In this document: positions 38,814 to 48,828 of the stretch, piece after piece
Layout of the letters: each line of letters opens with the position of its first letter
How positions within the stretch are numbered: the first letter of the stretch is position 1
Source of the DNA: Rhizosphaericola mali
GTDB lineage: Bacteria > Bacteroidota > Bacteroidia > Chitinophagales > Chitinophagaceae
Length of the DNA: 64,000 bases
Reading direction: 5' to 3'
Assembly (NCBI RefSeq): GCF_004337365.2
Contig: NZ_CP044016.1
Span: 1,364,001-1,428,000, forward strand
Notes under the pieces: model-generated
What the model was told of the DNA's origin: nothing
The model's database searches: none
What the model saw: only the letters and a program-made list of their open reading frames with translations
Program-made: the position numbers and the translations under genes

Positions 38814-41147
38814 TTATAAGAGATTGATTAACAATCTATAAGCAGAGGTAATACCCAATTCTAACTGATTGTTAATTGATAAGCCTGACAATATTATACG
38901 GCCTTTTCCGCTCTTTTTTTCTAATAAGATAATTTTATTTTCATCATTTAAATGAATTGCCATCAAGTTTTTCCAATTAGAATTTTGGGAAGCTATAAAG
39001 GAAAAATTTGTTATGGTACTTTTCCACGATTTCAATATATTATTATCCAATTGATTGGGCGTCTTAAACAGAGAATTTAGTGCAAGTTCTGTTGTATAAT
39101 CTACATCATTTTCGGTTAAATAAAATGGTGAAATAGTAATCGAATCTTTTATAAAATTGGGTAATGTTTTTGGATTTTGAATGTTGACAATTAGGCTACC
39201 TCCATTTTCAATATATTTTAATAGAACAGTATCTAACTCATAACTATAATTACTAATATTAAATATTATAGTTCGCATATCGGTCAAACTATCATAATTC
39301 ATTTTTGAGGCATAAAAAAATTTGCTTTTTATATATATTTGGTTTAAAGCATTTGCAATATCAGAATAATAATTGGAATCTGGAACAATCATCCCAATCT
39401 TATCATTTTTTCCAATAGTTAATGTATCTGGATTAATGATAATACTTGGTTGATAATGGTAATAGACGGAACCTAAAGAATCTATGTCTATCTTCCGAAG
39501 AGAAGAAGTATAAACAAAAGTTTCTCCACCTTGTTTAGATTCTACCTTTGCTGAAACTTTATTTTCAGGACTTGCATCTTTGGGTAAAATGGTATTATGT
39601 GTAACTGTAAATTTATAGGCTTGAGATTGATTCGTCTTTAAATTTAAAATCGTATCTTTTGAGAAAAGTATTTTTTCTTTTGAATCAAATAAAACACCTG
39701 TGGGACCGCTTATCTTCACTCCTTTTTTCAATATTCGAATATCCATTGGAAAATTTTTACGTTCCATATTAGACGTCGTGTTCAATACTAACAAATCATT
39801 TTTGTGTTTTAATTCACTAATTATATTTGGGAAAATAATCCCTGGAGCAATATCAATAAACAAAGGAAGGGTTATGATTGGATTCTGACCCAAACTATCC
39901 AAAACAGGAGCATCAAATTGTATTGAATGGTTATCTAACGAACAATAATAAGACACCACTCTATTGTATTCATCGAGACTCTTTACTGCATTAGAATTTT
40001 CAAATTTATACATGCCTGGCGTTTCCATTCCGTAAGATAACCATGGCGGCTGGGAAACAATTTCATTTTTATTGACAGATCCAGACTTGGTGAAAACTAA
40101 AGAATCTTTAACATGAATATTAAATATAGTATCATAGTTCTTAAAACCAAAATTATGGCAATCCAAACTATAATTATTCACGTCTCTGGTTAATTTACTT
40201 GTAATGGAAATCGTATCACCGATAACATACTTTGATTTATTGACTACAGATTGAATATTAATTCCCGCATATCTTTTTATGATAGAATTTAGTTGTGCAT
40301 ATTTTTGATCAATGCGTTTATCATCTAAATATTTAATATCCTCAATCGCATCATATATGGAAATAAGGCTATCCAACTGCACACGATCGAAATGAGTAAA
40401 ATTTAATTTTTGTATTTGAGAAATTTTTTCATCTAAATTTGGAGACACGGCTAAACTTTTCCAAGTATTGAAATATTCATTTTCCAACTTAACATCATCT
40501 CCAAGAATTTTACGAAAAGAATAATTGTTCGTTGTTGTGTCTAAATTGTAATAGGCTAGAGAAAATATTTTTCTAGTTTTTATATAGTTGAATTGTTTTT
40601 TATCGACACTATCTTTTACAAAATTGAATGCATTTTCAATACATTTTTCCATACTTTGTTTTGCAAAATTGTTGGTAGTGGTTTCACTTTTAATTAATAT
40701 TATATCTGGACAAAAATCCGCAATTGCAAACATTAAATCATTGCTAATCTTTCGTTCATTCCAAAGTTTGGATAAAACTACACTATCTTTTATAGGATAA
40801 TCAAACGCTCTAGTAAAGTATAAAGGTGTATTATATTTTTTTAAAATTTCGTGGCTATATTTATCATTTACAATCCCATTTTCAATCGGTCCATTTGCAT
40901 TACTTTTTAAAATTGAGACTTGACTTTCCCCTCTTGTAAATCCTAAAAATGCAAATGAAAAGTTGTATTTTTCTTTCAATGTTTGGATTAAATTTGTATC
41001 GATATCCGCAGGTGAATATCCAATCAAAAGGATATTCTTAAAATGCCCCAAATCTTTGATTACTTTTTCAATATTAATATTTTTATATTGCCCCACGAGT
41101 CGCTGACAAATGAGTAATAAGAATAAAAAAGAAATAAATTTTCTCAT
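38814..41147 (-). CDS. PIG-L (LmbE)-like secreted protein with degenerate metal site
   Basis: 777 aa from ATG 41147, which overlaps the preceding stop (ATGA) and opens a good signal peptide (ends near residue 20, RLVGQ); an in-frame extension to 41312 would lie inside the upstream gene and is rejected. Residues 39-125 follow the PIG-L deacetylase pattern: ILLIGYSPADIDTNLI, FLGFTRGESQ, LYFTRAFDYPIKDS, FAIADFCPDIILI. The zinc motif HPDD is SPAD here (S45-D48), so the deacetylase is probably inactive. The C-terminus (LLKYIENGGSLIVNIQNP, about 690-710) matches the glutamine-amidotransferase-like tail of long PIG-L proteins. Translationally coupled to the CarboxypepD_reg protein. Confidence 0.75.
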   Translation of the reverse strand: MRKFISFLFLLLICQRLVGQYKNINIEKVIKDLGHFKNILLIGYSPADIDTNLIQTLKEKYNFSFAFLGFTRGESQVSILKSNANGPIENGIVNDKYSHEILKKYNTPLYFTRAFDYPIKDSVVLSKLWNERKISNDLMFAIADFCPDIILIKSETTTNNFAKQSMEKCIENAFNFVKDSVDKKQFNYIKTRKIFSLAYYNLDTTTNNYSFRKILGDDVKLENEYFNTWKSLAVSPNLDEKISQIQKLNFTHFDRVQLDSLISIYDAIEDIKYLDDKRIDQKYAQLNSIIKRYAGINIQSVVNKSKYVIGDTISITSKLTRDVNNYSLDCHNFGFKNYDTIFNIHVKDSLVFTKSGSVNKNEIVSQPPWLSYGMETPGMYKFENSNAVKSLDEYNRVVSYYCSLDNHSIQFDAPVLDSLGQNPIITLPLFIDIAPGIIFPNIISELKHKNDLLVLNTTSNMERKNFPMDIRILKKGVKISGPTGVLFDSKEKILFSKDTILNLKTNQSQAYKFTVTHNTILPKDASPENKVSAKVESKQGGETFVYTSSLRKIDIDSLGSVYYHYQPSIIINPDTLTIGKNDKIGMIVPDSNYYSDIANALNQIYIKSKFFYASKMNYDSLTDMRTIIFNISNYSYELDTVLLKYIENGGSLIVNIQNPKTLPNFIKDSITISPFYLTENDVDYTTELALNSLFKTPNQLDNNILKSWKSTITNFSFIASQNSNWKNLMAIHLNDENKIILLEKKSGKGRIILSGLSINNQLELGITSAYRLLINLL

Positions 41148-42379
41148 GGTTTTACATTTTGTGGTACATAATCGAACGGTAATAGATTCGATATTTTTTC
41201 TGACCATGCCCAGTATTTTTGTTGTACTATATTGGAAAATGGATAGAATGAACCATCTTGATGAATTTGAGTCTGAGTATCTGGTAGATAATCCAATAAG
41301 GAAATAATACAACTATCCGTTCTATAATTTGCATTATAATTTGCATAATTGATATCCTCTTTTTTATTCTTATATAATACTAATAGTTGATCTTTATATA
41401 TCAATATTTTAGAAGTACTATCATGATCTTGGATTACTTGGTTGATTTGCAATGGTATCCTTCTCATTAATGTTAAATAGTCATCTTGCCTTATTATTCT
41501 ATGAAAATAACGTACAGAGTCATTATTATAAAGGGAATCAAATTTTAGTTTAATCAATCTAAAACTATCAATATTTTCATTTACAAATGAAATGGAGTCT
41601 AAAATAATTTTGATACGTTGTTTCTCATAATTTGGCTCTTCCCATATATGGTGCATTTCAAAACCCTCTTGTATTGCAGATCGACTATATAAAGATCTTA
41701 TGAAATGCATCTGAGAGCCAATATAAGCCTCTTGTCTTCTTTTTAGAAATCGTTTATATTTCGAATCCTTGACATCCATATTTTGAAAAGATGGATATCC
41801 ACCAAAAAATAAATATTTACTTGAATAATTAAATCTAAATTCAATCAGATCATATCTAATATTGTAACCTAAATAGTAATTTTTAATAATTAATGGAACT
41901 TCACATGTGACAGATAATTCTTTGGTCTTTTTATAATATTTGAATTTGAGATCTTTATAATTTTCTAATATACATTCATTAGAATAGCTTAAAGTGCCTA
42001 TAAATTGATCCAAAAAAAATTTCCCATATTTCTCCCATCCATTTTTATCATAAGATTGTATGACTATGGCATCTAAGTCATTAACTTTTGGTGTTAAATG
42101 ATATTGATCATTATTTTTTATTTTATCAGTAGTTAATACAAGCTTCTCATAACCAACCATGGAAAATATAATCTGCATATTTCCAACTGGTATATTTTGT
42201 AATTGAAAACTACCATCACCCTTAGTTATTGTATATATACTAGTATTGCTTATATATACTGCTACTCCTTCTAAGGCTTTATTCGTCTTAGTATCCAAAA
42301 TTCTTCCATTAAGAATATGTGTCTGAGCATATATATTACAAATAATGAAATTCAGTAAAAATATTAATATAAATCTCAT
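41144..42379 (-). CDS. Secreted protein with carboxypeptidase-regulatory-like domain
   Basis: 411 aa, signal peptide ending near residue 18 (CNIYAQ). Residues 20-95 form a CarboxypepD_reg-like beta-sandwich (HILNGRILDTKTNKALEGVAVY, GDGSFQLQNIPVGNMQIIFSMVGYE). The remaining ~310 residues have no recognisable domain; the closest context is of Bacteroidota exported proteins that carry such a fold without a TonB plug. Its stop overlaps the next gene's start by 4 bp, so the two proteins are made together. Confidence 0.85.
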   Translation of the reverse strand: MRFILIFLLNFIICNIYAQTHILNGRILDTKTNKALEGVAVYISNTSIYTITKGDGSFQLQNIPVGNMQIIFSMVGYEKLVLTTDKIKNNDQYHLTPKVNDLDAIVIQSYDKNGWEKYGKFFLDQFIGTLSYSNECILENYKDLKFKYYKKTKELSVTCEVPLIIKNYYLGYNIRYDLIEFRFNYSSKYLFFGGYPSFQNMDVKDSKYKRFLKRRQEAYIGSQMHFIRSLYSRSAIQEGFEMHHIWEEPNYEKQRIKIILDSISFVNENIDSFRLIKLKFDSLYNNDSVRYFHRIIRQDDYLTLMRRIPLQINQVIQDHDSTSKILIYKDQLLVLYKNKKEDINYANYNANYRTDSCIISLLDYLPDTQTQIHQDGSFYPFSNIVQQKYWAWSEKISNLLPFDYVPQNVKP

Positions 42380-42442
42380 GTATTTTCTTCAAATATAACT
42401 AATTAGATAGTTTAAAATAGTTTTTTTATTATGAAAATAAAA

Positions 42443-42460
42443 CGTTAAATTCGTTTAACG
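42443..42460. promoter_or_regulatory. Inverted repeat between divergent genes
   Basis: CGTTAAA-TTCG-TTTAACG, a perfect 7-bp dyad with a 4-nt centre, midway between the CarboxypepD_reg gene and the PKD gene. TAAATTCG inside it is one mismatch from the -7 consensus. Candidate operator or promoter. Confidence 0.35.
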
Positions 42461-42497
42461 GAACATTAATATACTTCTAATTAAGAAACACAGAGAT

Positions 42498-45400
42498 ATG
42501 CAAAAAAAATGTATTTCATTTTTTGTCATGCTATTTTGTTTATGTAAATTTTGCGATGGCCAGACTGTAGATTTTGATTTTTATTATGAAAACCAAAAAG
42601 TCAGTCAAGGCTGTGCTGGATCGACGGTTATACTTAAAAATTTATCTAGTGATACTACTCATAGTTTTCAATGGGAAATTAATGGTTTTAAGATTTACAC
42701 ATCATCCACATTTTTTATTTTTTCAAAGGAGGGAACCTATCCAATCATATTAACAGACAACTCTACAGGTATAAGTATAACTAAAAATATACTAATAAAT
42801 AAATTACCTACTGCTGATTTTGATTTATCACAATCGTCTATATGTGTTGGTAGTTCGATGAACTTTACTGCCAATACCACAACAACATCTACTATCAGCA
42901 ATTATTACTGGAATTTCGATGATGAAGCATTGACAACAAAAACAAATCCAATTAATTATATATTTAATAAATCGGGAAGTAAAAAAATATATCTATATGT
43001 AAAAGATGCTAATGGATGCTATAGTGCTACCTCCGAATCCAAAACACTGACAGTTAATGGTGCTAGTAATGCATCCTTTAATTCAGATAATTTACAATAT
43101 TATAGTTGTTCTAATTCTATCAGTTTAAATCTGAATTCAGATAACACTAATCAGCAATTTAATTGGGATTTTGGAGATGGACAAAGTTCAACAGGAACAC
43201 AAACTACCATTACTCATACATTTGCGAAACCAGGAAAATATTTGATTACATTAAGTACGAACAGCACGGATAATTCGACTTGCAATACTAAATATACGCA
43301 TAATATATATGTAGGAAAACCATCGTTAAAAATATATTCTCCAGATAGTGTTTGTACAAATACTAGTTTCAATTTAAACGCCTCTGATTCATTGGGAAAT
43401 TTCAACTTTAGTTCCTCTGAGCTTATCTGGAGTACTGATAATGGAATATTCTCAACGGATTCTACAAGTTTAAGTTATTCAGTGGCGGGTAATTATAATT
43501 TAAATGTATATAATAATATTGGTTGTAGATCAGATGCGTCATCTAATATTAAAGTAAATCAAACTCCAACATTGAATGTGTCTGTAACTCCAAGTGGAAC
43601 TATTTGTAGTTTAATTCCCATAAGTTTTATTGCAAACACGGATATTGGAACAAATATAAAATGGCAAATAAGTGATGGAACATCTGAAATACTTTCAAAA
43701 AATGATACACTAACTCATACTTTTAAAAATTCTGGATCATATAATATAACAGCTACTACCTCTAGTAGTGAATCATGTTCGATTACTTCTCAATCATATA
43801 CCGCTACCTTAACAAATGATTGTGTTGATAAAGGAATTGATTCTATTCTAAATCAAGTATTCAAATTTTATAGTCTTTGTGATGATAAATATTTAGTAAC
43901 ATTTGTAAATTTAGTTCCATCAAAACCTTTTCAATCTATAAGTATAGATGGAGTTGTATATCCATTTACAACTGACTCAACAACGATACGACTTCCGTTC
44001 AAAAGTAAAGGCGCAACATATACTGTTTTAGTAAGATTTAAAGATGGAACATACGATAGGGTAAGAGATATTACGATAATTGACGAAACCGCACAATTTT
44101 CAGTAAAAAACAATGATAATGCCACATTAAATTGCGCACAGAATTATTATACAATATCTACATCTGGATTTGTTAACAGTGCGAATATATCCAATTTTAT
44201 ATGGAAAATTGAAGATATAAATACTGGAAATACTATTTATTCAAATGCTGGAGCAAATCTTAGCTCATTTGATTTTAATCTACCTGATGTATCTACATAT
44301 AGAATTACACTAACGATGTATGATATAAGAACAAATCCATGTATTACTACATTTTCTTCCTTAATTACTACACAAGGCCCGGTAGGTAACTTTAAAGCTA
44401 GTGGAGATTCCGTTTTATGTAATCCAAAAGGAACTGTAGTTATTCAAAATCTATCCGAAATTAACAACAGTTCATTTGCATCCATGGTTTGGGATTTTGG
44501 TGATGGGCAAAAAAGGACAATTACAAGTCTTAATACAGATACAATTCAACATTATTATTCCTATACAGGTAGCGATAGCTATGTAACCTATTCTATCAAT
44601 TTAAGAATTACAGACAATGCAGGTTGTACATCTAATCTTACTAAAACCGGACAATTTAAATTGTATAATCCCAAACTAAATATTTCAACCTCAATTCCCA
44701 TCTATTGCCAAACCAAAACTGTTCAAATTTATAATAATTCCAATATTGCGGATCTCTTAAATGATAACTACCAATGGCAAATTAATAATCAAGAGTTCAA
44801 TACAGCGAACACACAGGCATTAAATTTTACAAAACCAGATGAAATTTATCCTGAAAATTTTAATGTCAAAATTAGTGCACAATATGGTCCAAATGGAAAA
44901 TGCAATATAGATACGACCTTCAAAGATTTAATTAAGTTCATTAAGCCAATTGCTCAATTTCATATTATTGATTCTAATTTAATAGCCACTTGTCCACCAT
45001 ATACATTACATATTAAAAATGAATCGTCTGGATATGACAATTTAAAATGGACGTTTAGCGACAGTATATATAATACAAGTTTAAATGATACTATAACTTA
45101 TTATGTAGAAAGACCAGATTACTATTCGATCCAATTACAGACTAATGGTTATGATAATTGTATAGATACTTCAAGTTTTTCATTTATGTCATTAGGTCCA
45201 AAAGCAACATTGTCTAATACTATTTATAAGGCTTGTACACCATTAACGACTTTGTTAAAAGTTAATAGCGTAGATTCTATTCAAAATTATCTATGGGCAT
45301 TTGGAGATACTACAACATTAACAAGTGATTCCATTTTTCAAACGGAGCACACATACAATAATCCAGGAAGTTACGACCCAAGAGTCGTAATTATAGGTAC

Positions 45401-46268
45401 AGAAGCGACTGGACATTGTTTTAATAACCTAAGTTTGTCTAATTCAATTGTAGTAGATCCGAAGATTAATTTAAAATATCTTAACAACTACACTTATTGC
45501 ATGGGAGATTCATCCACTAGTCCACTAAAATTACAAGTATACACTAGTATTGGAAAGGAATTTTATTGGTCAACTTCCCCAGATGATATTGAGACGATAA
45601 AATCAGATAGAAGTTCTTCAACAATTTACGTTACTCCATCTCATCCAACTGATTATTTCTTATATGCCAAAAGTGAGAATACATGCGCTGATGAATCTGC
45701 AACTGTTCATGTCGAAACACATGAATCGCCAGTAGTTAGTTTTCCCAAAAATGAAATGACCGTTGCAGCAGGAGAGCAATTTTATACGAATCCTACTATC
45801 ATTTCAAATATTGGAAGTCTTACATATAATTGGTCTCCTACGACGCAAGTAAGTAATGCTTTAGTCGAAAATCCTAGCATAATTGGAGATAATAATATTA
45901 CCTATACGCTTTCTGCAAAAAATAGCTATGGTTGTGCTGCGAGTGACTCCATTGATGTAAATGTCCTTTGTAGTACGTCTAAATCATTTATCCCAAGCGC
46001 ATTTACGCCAAACAATGATGGTCGAAATGATAAATTTTACGTGAGGGGGTATGGAATTAAAAGTATTCGACATTTTTACATAGCCGACCGTTGGGGCAAA
46101 ATTTTATTTGAAAAAAACAATGTACAGTCAAATGATTATAGTCAAGGTTGGGATGGCCGATCAAGTGGAGATTTAGCTCCGGCAGGAACTTATGTATATT
46201 ATGCTCAATTGGAATGTACAGAAGGTAATATATATACACTAAAAGGGACTGTAGTCTTAATACGTTAG
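42498..46268 (+). CDS. PKD-repeat adhesin with type IX secretion (gliding motility) C-terminus
   Basis: 1256 aa surface protein. Signal peptide ends near residue 22 (CKFCDGQ). Several PKD domains can be read by their W-x-F-G-D cores: YYWNFDDEALTTK, FNWDFGDGQSSTG, MVWDFGDGQKRTI, YLWAFGDTTTLTS, with cysteine-rich linkers. The last ~90 residues are a gliding-motility-associated C-terminal domain (T9SS type B signal): FIPSAFTPNNDGRNDKFYV, FYIADRWGKILFEK, GWDGRSSGDLAPAGTYVYY, ending LKGTVVLIR. Exported through the outer membrane and attached there. Monocistronic, closed by a terminator. Confidence 0.95.
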   Translation: MQKKCISFFVMLFCLCKFCDGQTVDFDFYYENQKVSQGCAGSTVILKNLSSDTTHSFQWEINGFKIYTSSTFFIFSKEGTYPIILTDNSTGISITKNILINKLPTADFDLSQSSICVGSSMNFTANTTTTSTISNYYWNFDDEALTTKTNPINYIFNKSGSKKIYLYVKDANGCYSATSESKTLTVNGASNASFNSDNLQYYSCSNSISLNLNSDNTNQQFNWDFGDGQSSTGTQTTITHTFAKPGKYLITLSTNSTDNSTCNTKYTHNIYVGKPSLKIYSPDSVCTNTSFNLNASDSLGNFNFSSSELIWSTDNGIFSTDSTSLSYSVAGNYNLNVYNNIGCRSDASSNIKVNQTPTLNVSVTPSGTICSLIPISFIANTDIGTNIKWQISDGTSEILSKNDTLTHTFKNSGSYNITATTSSSESCSITSQSYTATLTNDCVDKGIDSILNQVFKFYSLCDDKYLVTFVNLVPSKPFQSISIDGVVYPFTTDSTTIRLPFKSKGATYTVLVRFKDGTYDRVRDITIIDETAQFSVKNNDNATLNCAQNYYTISTSGFVNSANISNFIWKIEDINTGNTIYSNAGANLSSFDFNLPDVSTYRITLTMYDIRTNPCITTFSSLITTQGPVGNFKASGDSVLCNPKGTVVIQNLSEINNSSFASMVWDFGDGQKRTITSLNTDTIQHYYSYTGSDSYVTYSINLRITDNAGCTSNLTKTGQFKLYNPKLNISTSIPIYCQTKTVQIYNNSNIADLLNDNYQWQINNQEFNTANTQALNFTKPDEIYPENFNVKISAQYGPNGKCNIDTTFKDLIKFIKPIAQFHIIDSNLIATCPPYTLHIKNESSGYDNLKWTFSDSIYNTSLNDTITYYVERPDYYSIQLQTNGYDNCIDTSSFSFMSLGPKATLSNTIYKACTPLTTLLKVNSVDSIQNYLWAFGDTTTLTSDSIFQTEHTYNNPGSYDPRVVIIGTEATGHCFNNLSLSNSIVVDPKINLKYLNNYTYCMGDSSTSPLKLQVYTSIGKEFYWSTSPDDIETIKSDRSSSTIYVTPSHPTDYFLYAKSENTCADESATVHVETHESPVVSFPKNEMTVAAGEQFYTNPTIISNIGSLTYNWSPTTQVSNALVENPSIIGDNNITYTLSAKNSYGCAASDSIDVNVLCSTSKSFIPSAFTPNNDGRNDKFYVRGYGIKSIRHFYIADRWGKILFEKNNVQSNDYSQGWDGRSSGDLAPAGTYVYYAQLECTEGNIYTLKGTVVLIR

Positions 46269-46298
46269 TTTTTTTGTGAATTTGTAAATACAATAAAG

Positions 46299-46329
46299 AG
46301 TTCTCAATGTAAAGTTGAGAACTTTTTTC
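46299..46329 (+). terminator. Terminator after the PKD adhesin
   Basis: 9-bp stem AGTTCTCAA / TTGAGAACT, 7-nt loop, then TTTTTT. Confidence 0.9.
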
Positions 46330-46330
46330 T

Positions 46331-46371
46331 ATAAAACGAAAAGACCCGCGGTAGAAACCACAGGCCGTCTT
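46331..46371 (-). terminator. G+C-rich hairpin, terminator-like on the reverse strand
   Basis: On the reverse strand AAGAC pairs with GTCTT and CTGTGGT with ACCGCGG (two G-U pairs), bulge GGC, loop TTCT, then TTCGTTTTAT. It lies 229 bp beyond the aminotransferase stop. The rest of the 331-bp spacer 46269-46599 shows nothing but A+T-rich sequence. Confidence 0.4.
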
Positions 46372-46599
46372 CGATTGCTTGCCATATGAAAAAAGTTATA
46401 ATATATTCTGTCTTTCTGATTACAAAAATAAATGATATTTTCTTTGCCGTTGTGTTAACTTATTATAAATTAACAAACTTCTAATCAAATATATTTAAAA
46501 ATATCTAATCTGAAACAAAGTTAAACAAAAAAACAATTCACTTGTATTTTTTTGATTTAATTCAAAAAATAATATATTTTCATTAAAATGATATATATG

Positions 46600-47796
46600 T
46601 TATTTATTGTTATATGTTTCTATTGCTTTTTCTAAACATTTAACGGCTTGTTCTATTTCTTCTACTTTCAATACGTATGCCAATCTTACTTCTTGCATAC
46701 CTAAACCTTTGGTACCGTAAAATCCTGAACCAGGAGCGAGCATCACAGTTTGATTTTCATAAGAAAAATGTTCTAATATCCATTGACAAAAATCATCTGT
46801 ATTATCTACTGGTAATTTTGCCATAGCATAAAATGCACCACCTGGATTAGGACATACAACACCAGGTATTTTATTCAAACCCTCAATTAATGTATCTCTT
46901 CTTTTTAAATATTCAGCTTTGGTTGCTTCGAAATAATCAGCTGGCAAATCGACCGCGGCCTCACCCAAAACTTGCTCTAATGTTGGTGGTGCTAATCTCG
47001 CTTGCGCAAATTTCAATACGGCATTTACTAATTCTTTATTTCGAGTAACAAATGCACCAATCCTAGCTCCACATGCACTATAACGTTTACTTATCGTATC
47101 CATTACGATCACATTATCCTCCACTCCTTCTAATTGCAAAGCACTATAATGTTTACCTGTGTAGCAAAATTCCCTATAAGCCTCGTCCGAAAACAGATAC
47201 AATTGATGTTTTTTGACAATCCTTGCCAAAATTTCCATTTCCTCTTTGCTGTACAAATAGCCCGTTGGATTATTTGGGTTGCAGATGATGATAGCTTTTG
47301 TTTTGTCCGTAATAGCGTTTTCGAAGGATGCCACTGGTGGTAATGCAAAACCATCTTCAATATTCGCTGTAATCGGTACTATATTTACTCCTGCTTCTGT
47401 AGCAAAACCATTATAGTTTGCATAAAATGGTTCTGGAATAATTACTTCATCTCCAGGATTTAAGCAAGCTAAAAAACCAAATAATAAAGCTTCAGAGCCG
47501 CCTGTAGTAATTAAGATATCCGTATAATCAACATAGATTTCATCTCTTTTATAGTATTCGACTAATTTTCTACGATAAGATTCTATTCCTGCACTATGAC
47601 TATATTCCAAAACCTTAATATCTGCATTTCTTACTGCGTCCATAGCCGCTTTAGGCGTTTCTATATCTGGTTGACCGATATTCAAATGATATACTTTTAC
47701 ACCTTTTTTCTTTGCTATTTCTGCAAATGGAACCAACTTTCTAATTGGAGATGCAGGCATAGCTTGTGCTCTTTCGCTAATTGTTAATGTTGCCAT
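46600..47796 (-). CDS. Pyridoxal-phosphate aminotransferase (aspartate aminotransferase-like, class I)
   Basis: 398 aa from ATG 47796; an upstream in-frame ATG at 47829 falls in the non-coding spacer. Fold-type I signature: TTGGSEALLFGFLA, NPNNPTG (173-179), FSDEAYREFCY, and the PLP-binding Lys237 in DTISKRYSACGARIG; Arg near the C-terminus in EVRLAYVLKVEEIE. Most likely transaminates aspartate, aromatic or other amino acids; exact preference cannot be told. Its own promoter lies in the 72-bp spacer after the glycosyltransferase terminator. Confidence 0.95.
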   Translation of the reverse strand: MATLTISERAQAMPASPIRKLVPFAEIAKKKGVKVYHLNIGQPDIETPKAAMDAVRNADIKVLEYSHSAGIESYRRKLVEYYKRDEIYVDYTDILITTGGSEALLFGFLACLNPGDEVIIPEPFYANYNGFATEAGVNIVPITANIEDGFALPPVASFENAITDKTKAIIICNPNNPTGYLYSKEEMEILARIVKKHQLYLFSDEAYREFCYTGKHYSALQLEGVEDNVIVMDTISKRYSACGARIGAFVTRNKELVNAVLKFAQARLAPPTLEQVLGEAAVDLPADYFEATKAEYLKRRDTLIEGLNKIPGVVCPNPGGAFYAMAKLPVDNTDDFCQWILEHFSYENQTVMLAPGSGFYGTKGLGMQEVRLAYVLKVEEIEQAVKCLEKAIETYNNK

Positions 47797-47821
47797 ATTT
47801 CTTAAAATGCTATTTAAAAAT

Positions 47822-47847
47822 AAATCCACAGTTATTACTGCGGATTT
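47822..47847 (-). terminator. Terminator after the glycosyltransferase operon
   Basis: On the reverse strand AAATCCGCAG pairs with CTGTGGATTT (one G-U pair), 6-nt loop, followed by TATTTTTAAA. Confidence 0.7.
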
Positions 47848-47868
47848 GAATATGAAATAATATATAAA

Positions 47869-48810
47869 TTAAAGTCCAATTTTTTCTTCTATCAAATAGT
47901 TATTTCTATCTACGGAGTTTCGACTGATTAACTCTCCAATGAAACCTGCTAAAAATAGTTGCATTCCCAATATCATCAAGGTGAGTGCAATATAAAATCC
48001 TGGTTTGTTGGATAATTCGAAATAACTAGAAAATAGTTTATTTAAAACTAGAAAAATGCTAATTATAAATCCAAGTATAAAACATAAGGAACCCCAAAGT
48101 CCAAAAAAGTGCATGGGTCTTTTTCCGAATTTTCCAACAAAAGTTACGGTTGCTAAATCTAAAAAACCATGTATAAAACGATCCCATCCAAATTTGGATA
48201 CACCAAATTTCCTAGGTCTATGCTCCACAACTCTCTCTCCTATTTTCTTAAAACCCGCCCATTTGGCAAGTACTGGAATATTACGGTGCATATCACCATA
48301 TATTTCAATGCTTTTAACTACTTTTTTTCTATAAGATTTCAATCCACAATTGAAGTCATGTAGTTGTATTTTGGACACTTTGCGCGCAACTGCATTAAAT
48401 ATTTTAGATGGAAAATTTTTAGTGAATTTATTATCATAACGCACTTTCTTCCAACCGCTAACAAGGTCATAACCTTTATCAACTATATCGGTATATAAAC
48501 CAGGTATTTCATCTGGGGAGTCTTGCATGTCGGCATCCATGGTGATAATGACATCACCTTGAGCCGCCTTAAATCCTTCATTTAGAGCCGCCGACTTCCC
48601 ATAGTTTCTTTGAAATTTGATTGCTTTGAACTCAGGATATTTAGATCGAATAACTTGGATAACCTTCCAACTTTCGTCTGTACTTCCATCGTCAATAAAT
48701 ATTACTTCAAAAGAGTATTTGTTGGTTTGCATTACTCTTACAATCCAATCACTTAGTTCTGGTAAAGATTCATCTTCATTAAAGAGCGGTATAATTACCG
48801 ATATATCCAT
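47869..48810 (-). CDS. Membrane glycosyltransferase family 2 (polyprenyl-phosphate sugar synthase-like)
   Basis: 313 aa. GT2 catalytic domain at residues 1-220: VIIPLFNEDESLPEL, IFIDDGSTDES (DxD-like), IITMDADMQDSPDEIPGL, FNCGLKSYR. Two membrane segments near 232-255 and 268-290 follow. This is the DPM1/GtrB-like form that transfers a sugar to a lipid phosphate carrier on the cytoplasmic face. Third gene of a run with dihydroorotase-like and DUF4199 genes, 18 bp after the latter, a neighbourhood seen often in Bacteroidota. Confidence 0.95.
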   Translation of the reverse strand: MDISVIIPLFNEDESLPELSDWIVRVMQTNKYSFEVIFIDDGSTDESWKVIQVIRSKYPEFKAIKFQRNYGKSAALNEGFKAAQGDVIITMDADMQDSPDEIPGLYTDIVDKGYDLVSGWKKVRYDNKFTKNFPSKIFNAVARKVSKIQLHDFNCGLKSYRKKVVKSIEIYGDMHRNIPVLAKWAGFKKIGERVVEHRPRKFGVSKFGWDRFIHGFLDLATVTFVGKFGKRPMHFFGLWGSLCFILGFIISIFLVLNKLFSSYFELSNKPGFYIALTLMILGMQLFLAGFIGELISRNSVDRNNYLIEEKIGL

Positions 48811-48828
48811 GGTTGAATTTCCTTTTTA

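Noticed and set aside
40588-41310. Forward ORFs across the PIG-L-like gene
   Set aside because: Shadow frames of a longer reverse-strand gene with a signal peptide and family match.
41147-41312. 55-residue N-terminal extension of the PIG-L-like protein
   Set aside because: It would overlap the preceding gene; ATG 41147 sits in an ATGA overlap and begins a signal peptide.
46386-46484. ORF of about 32 aa (MKKVIIYSVFLITK...) after a hairpin, possibly a leader peptide
   Set aside because: No amino-acid run or downstream gene on the same strand that it could control; probably chance.
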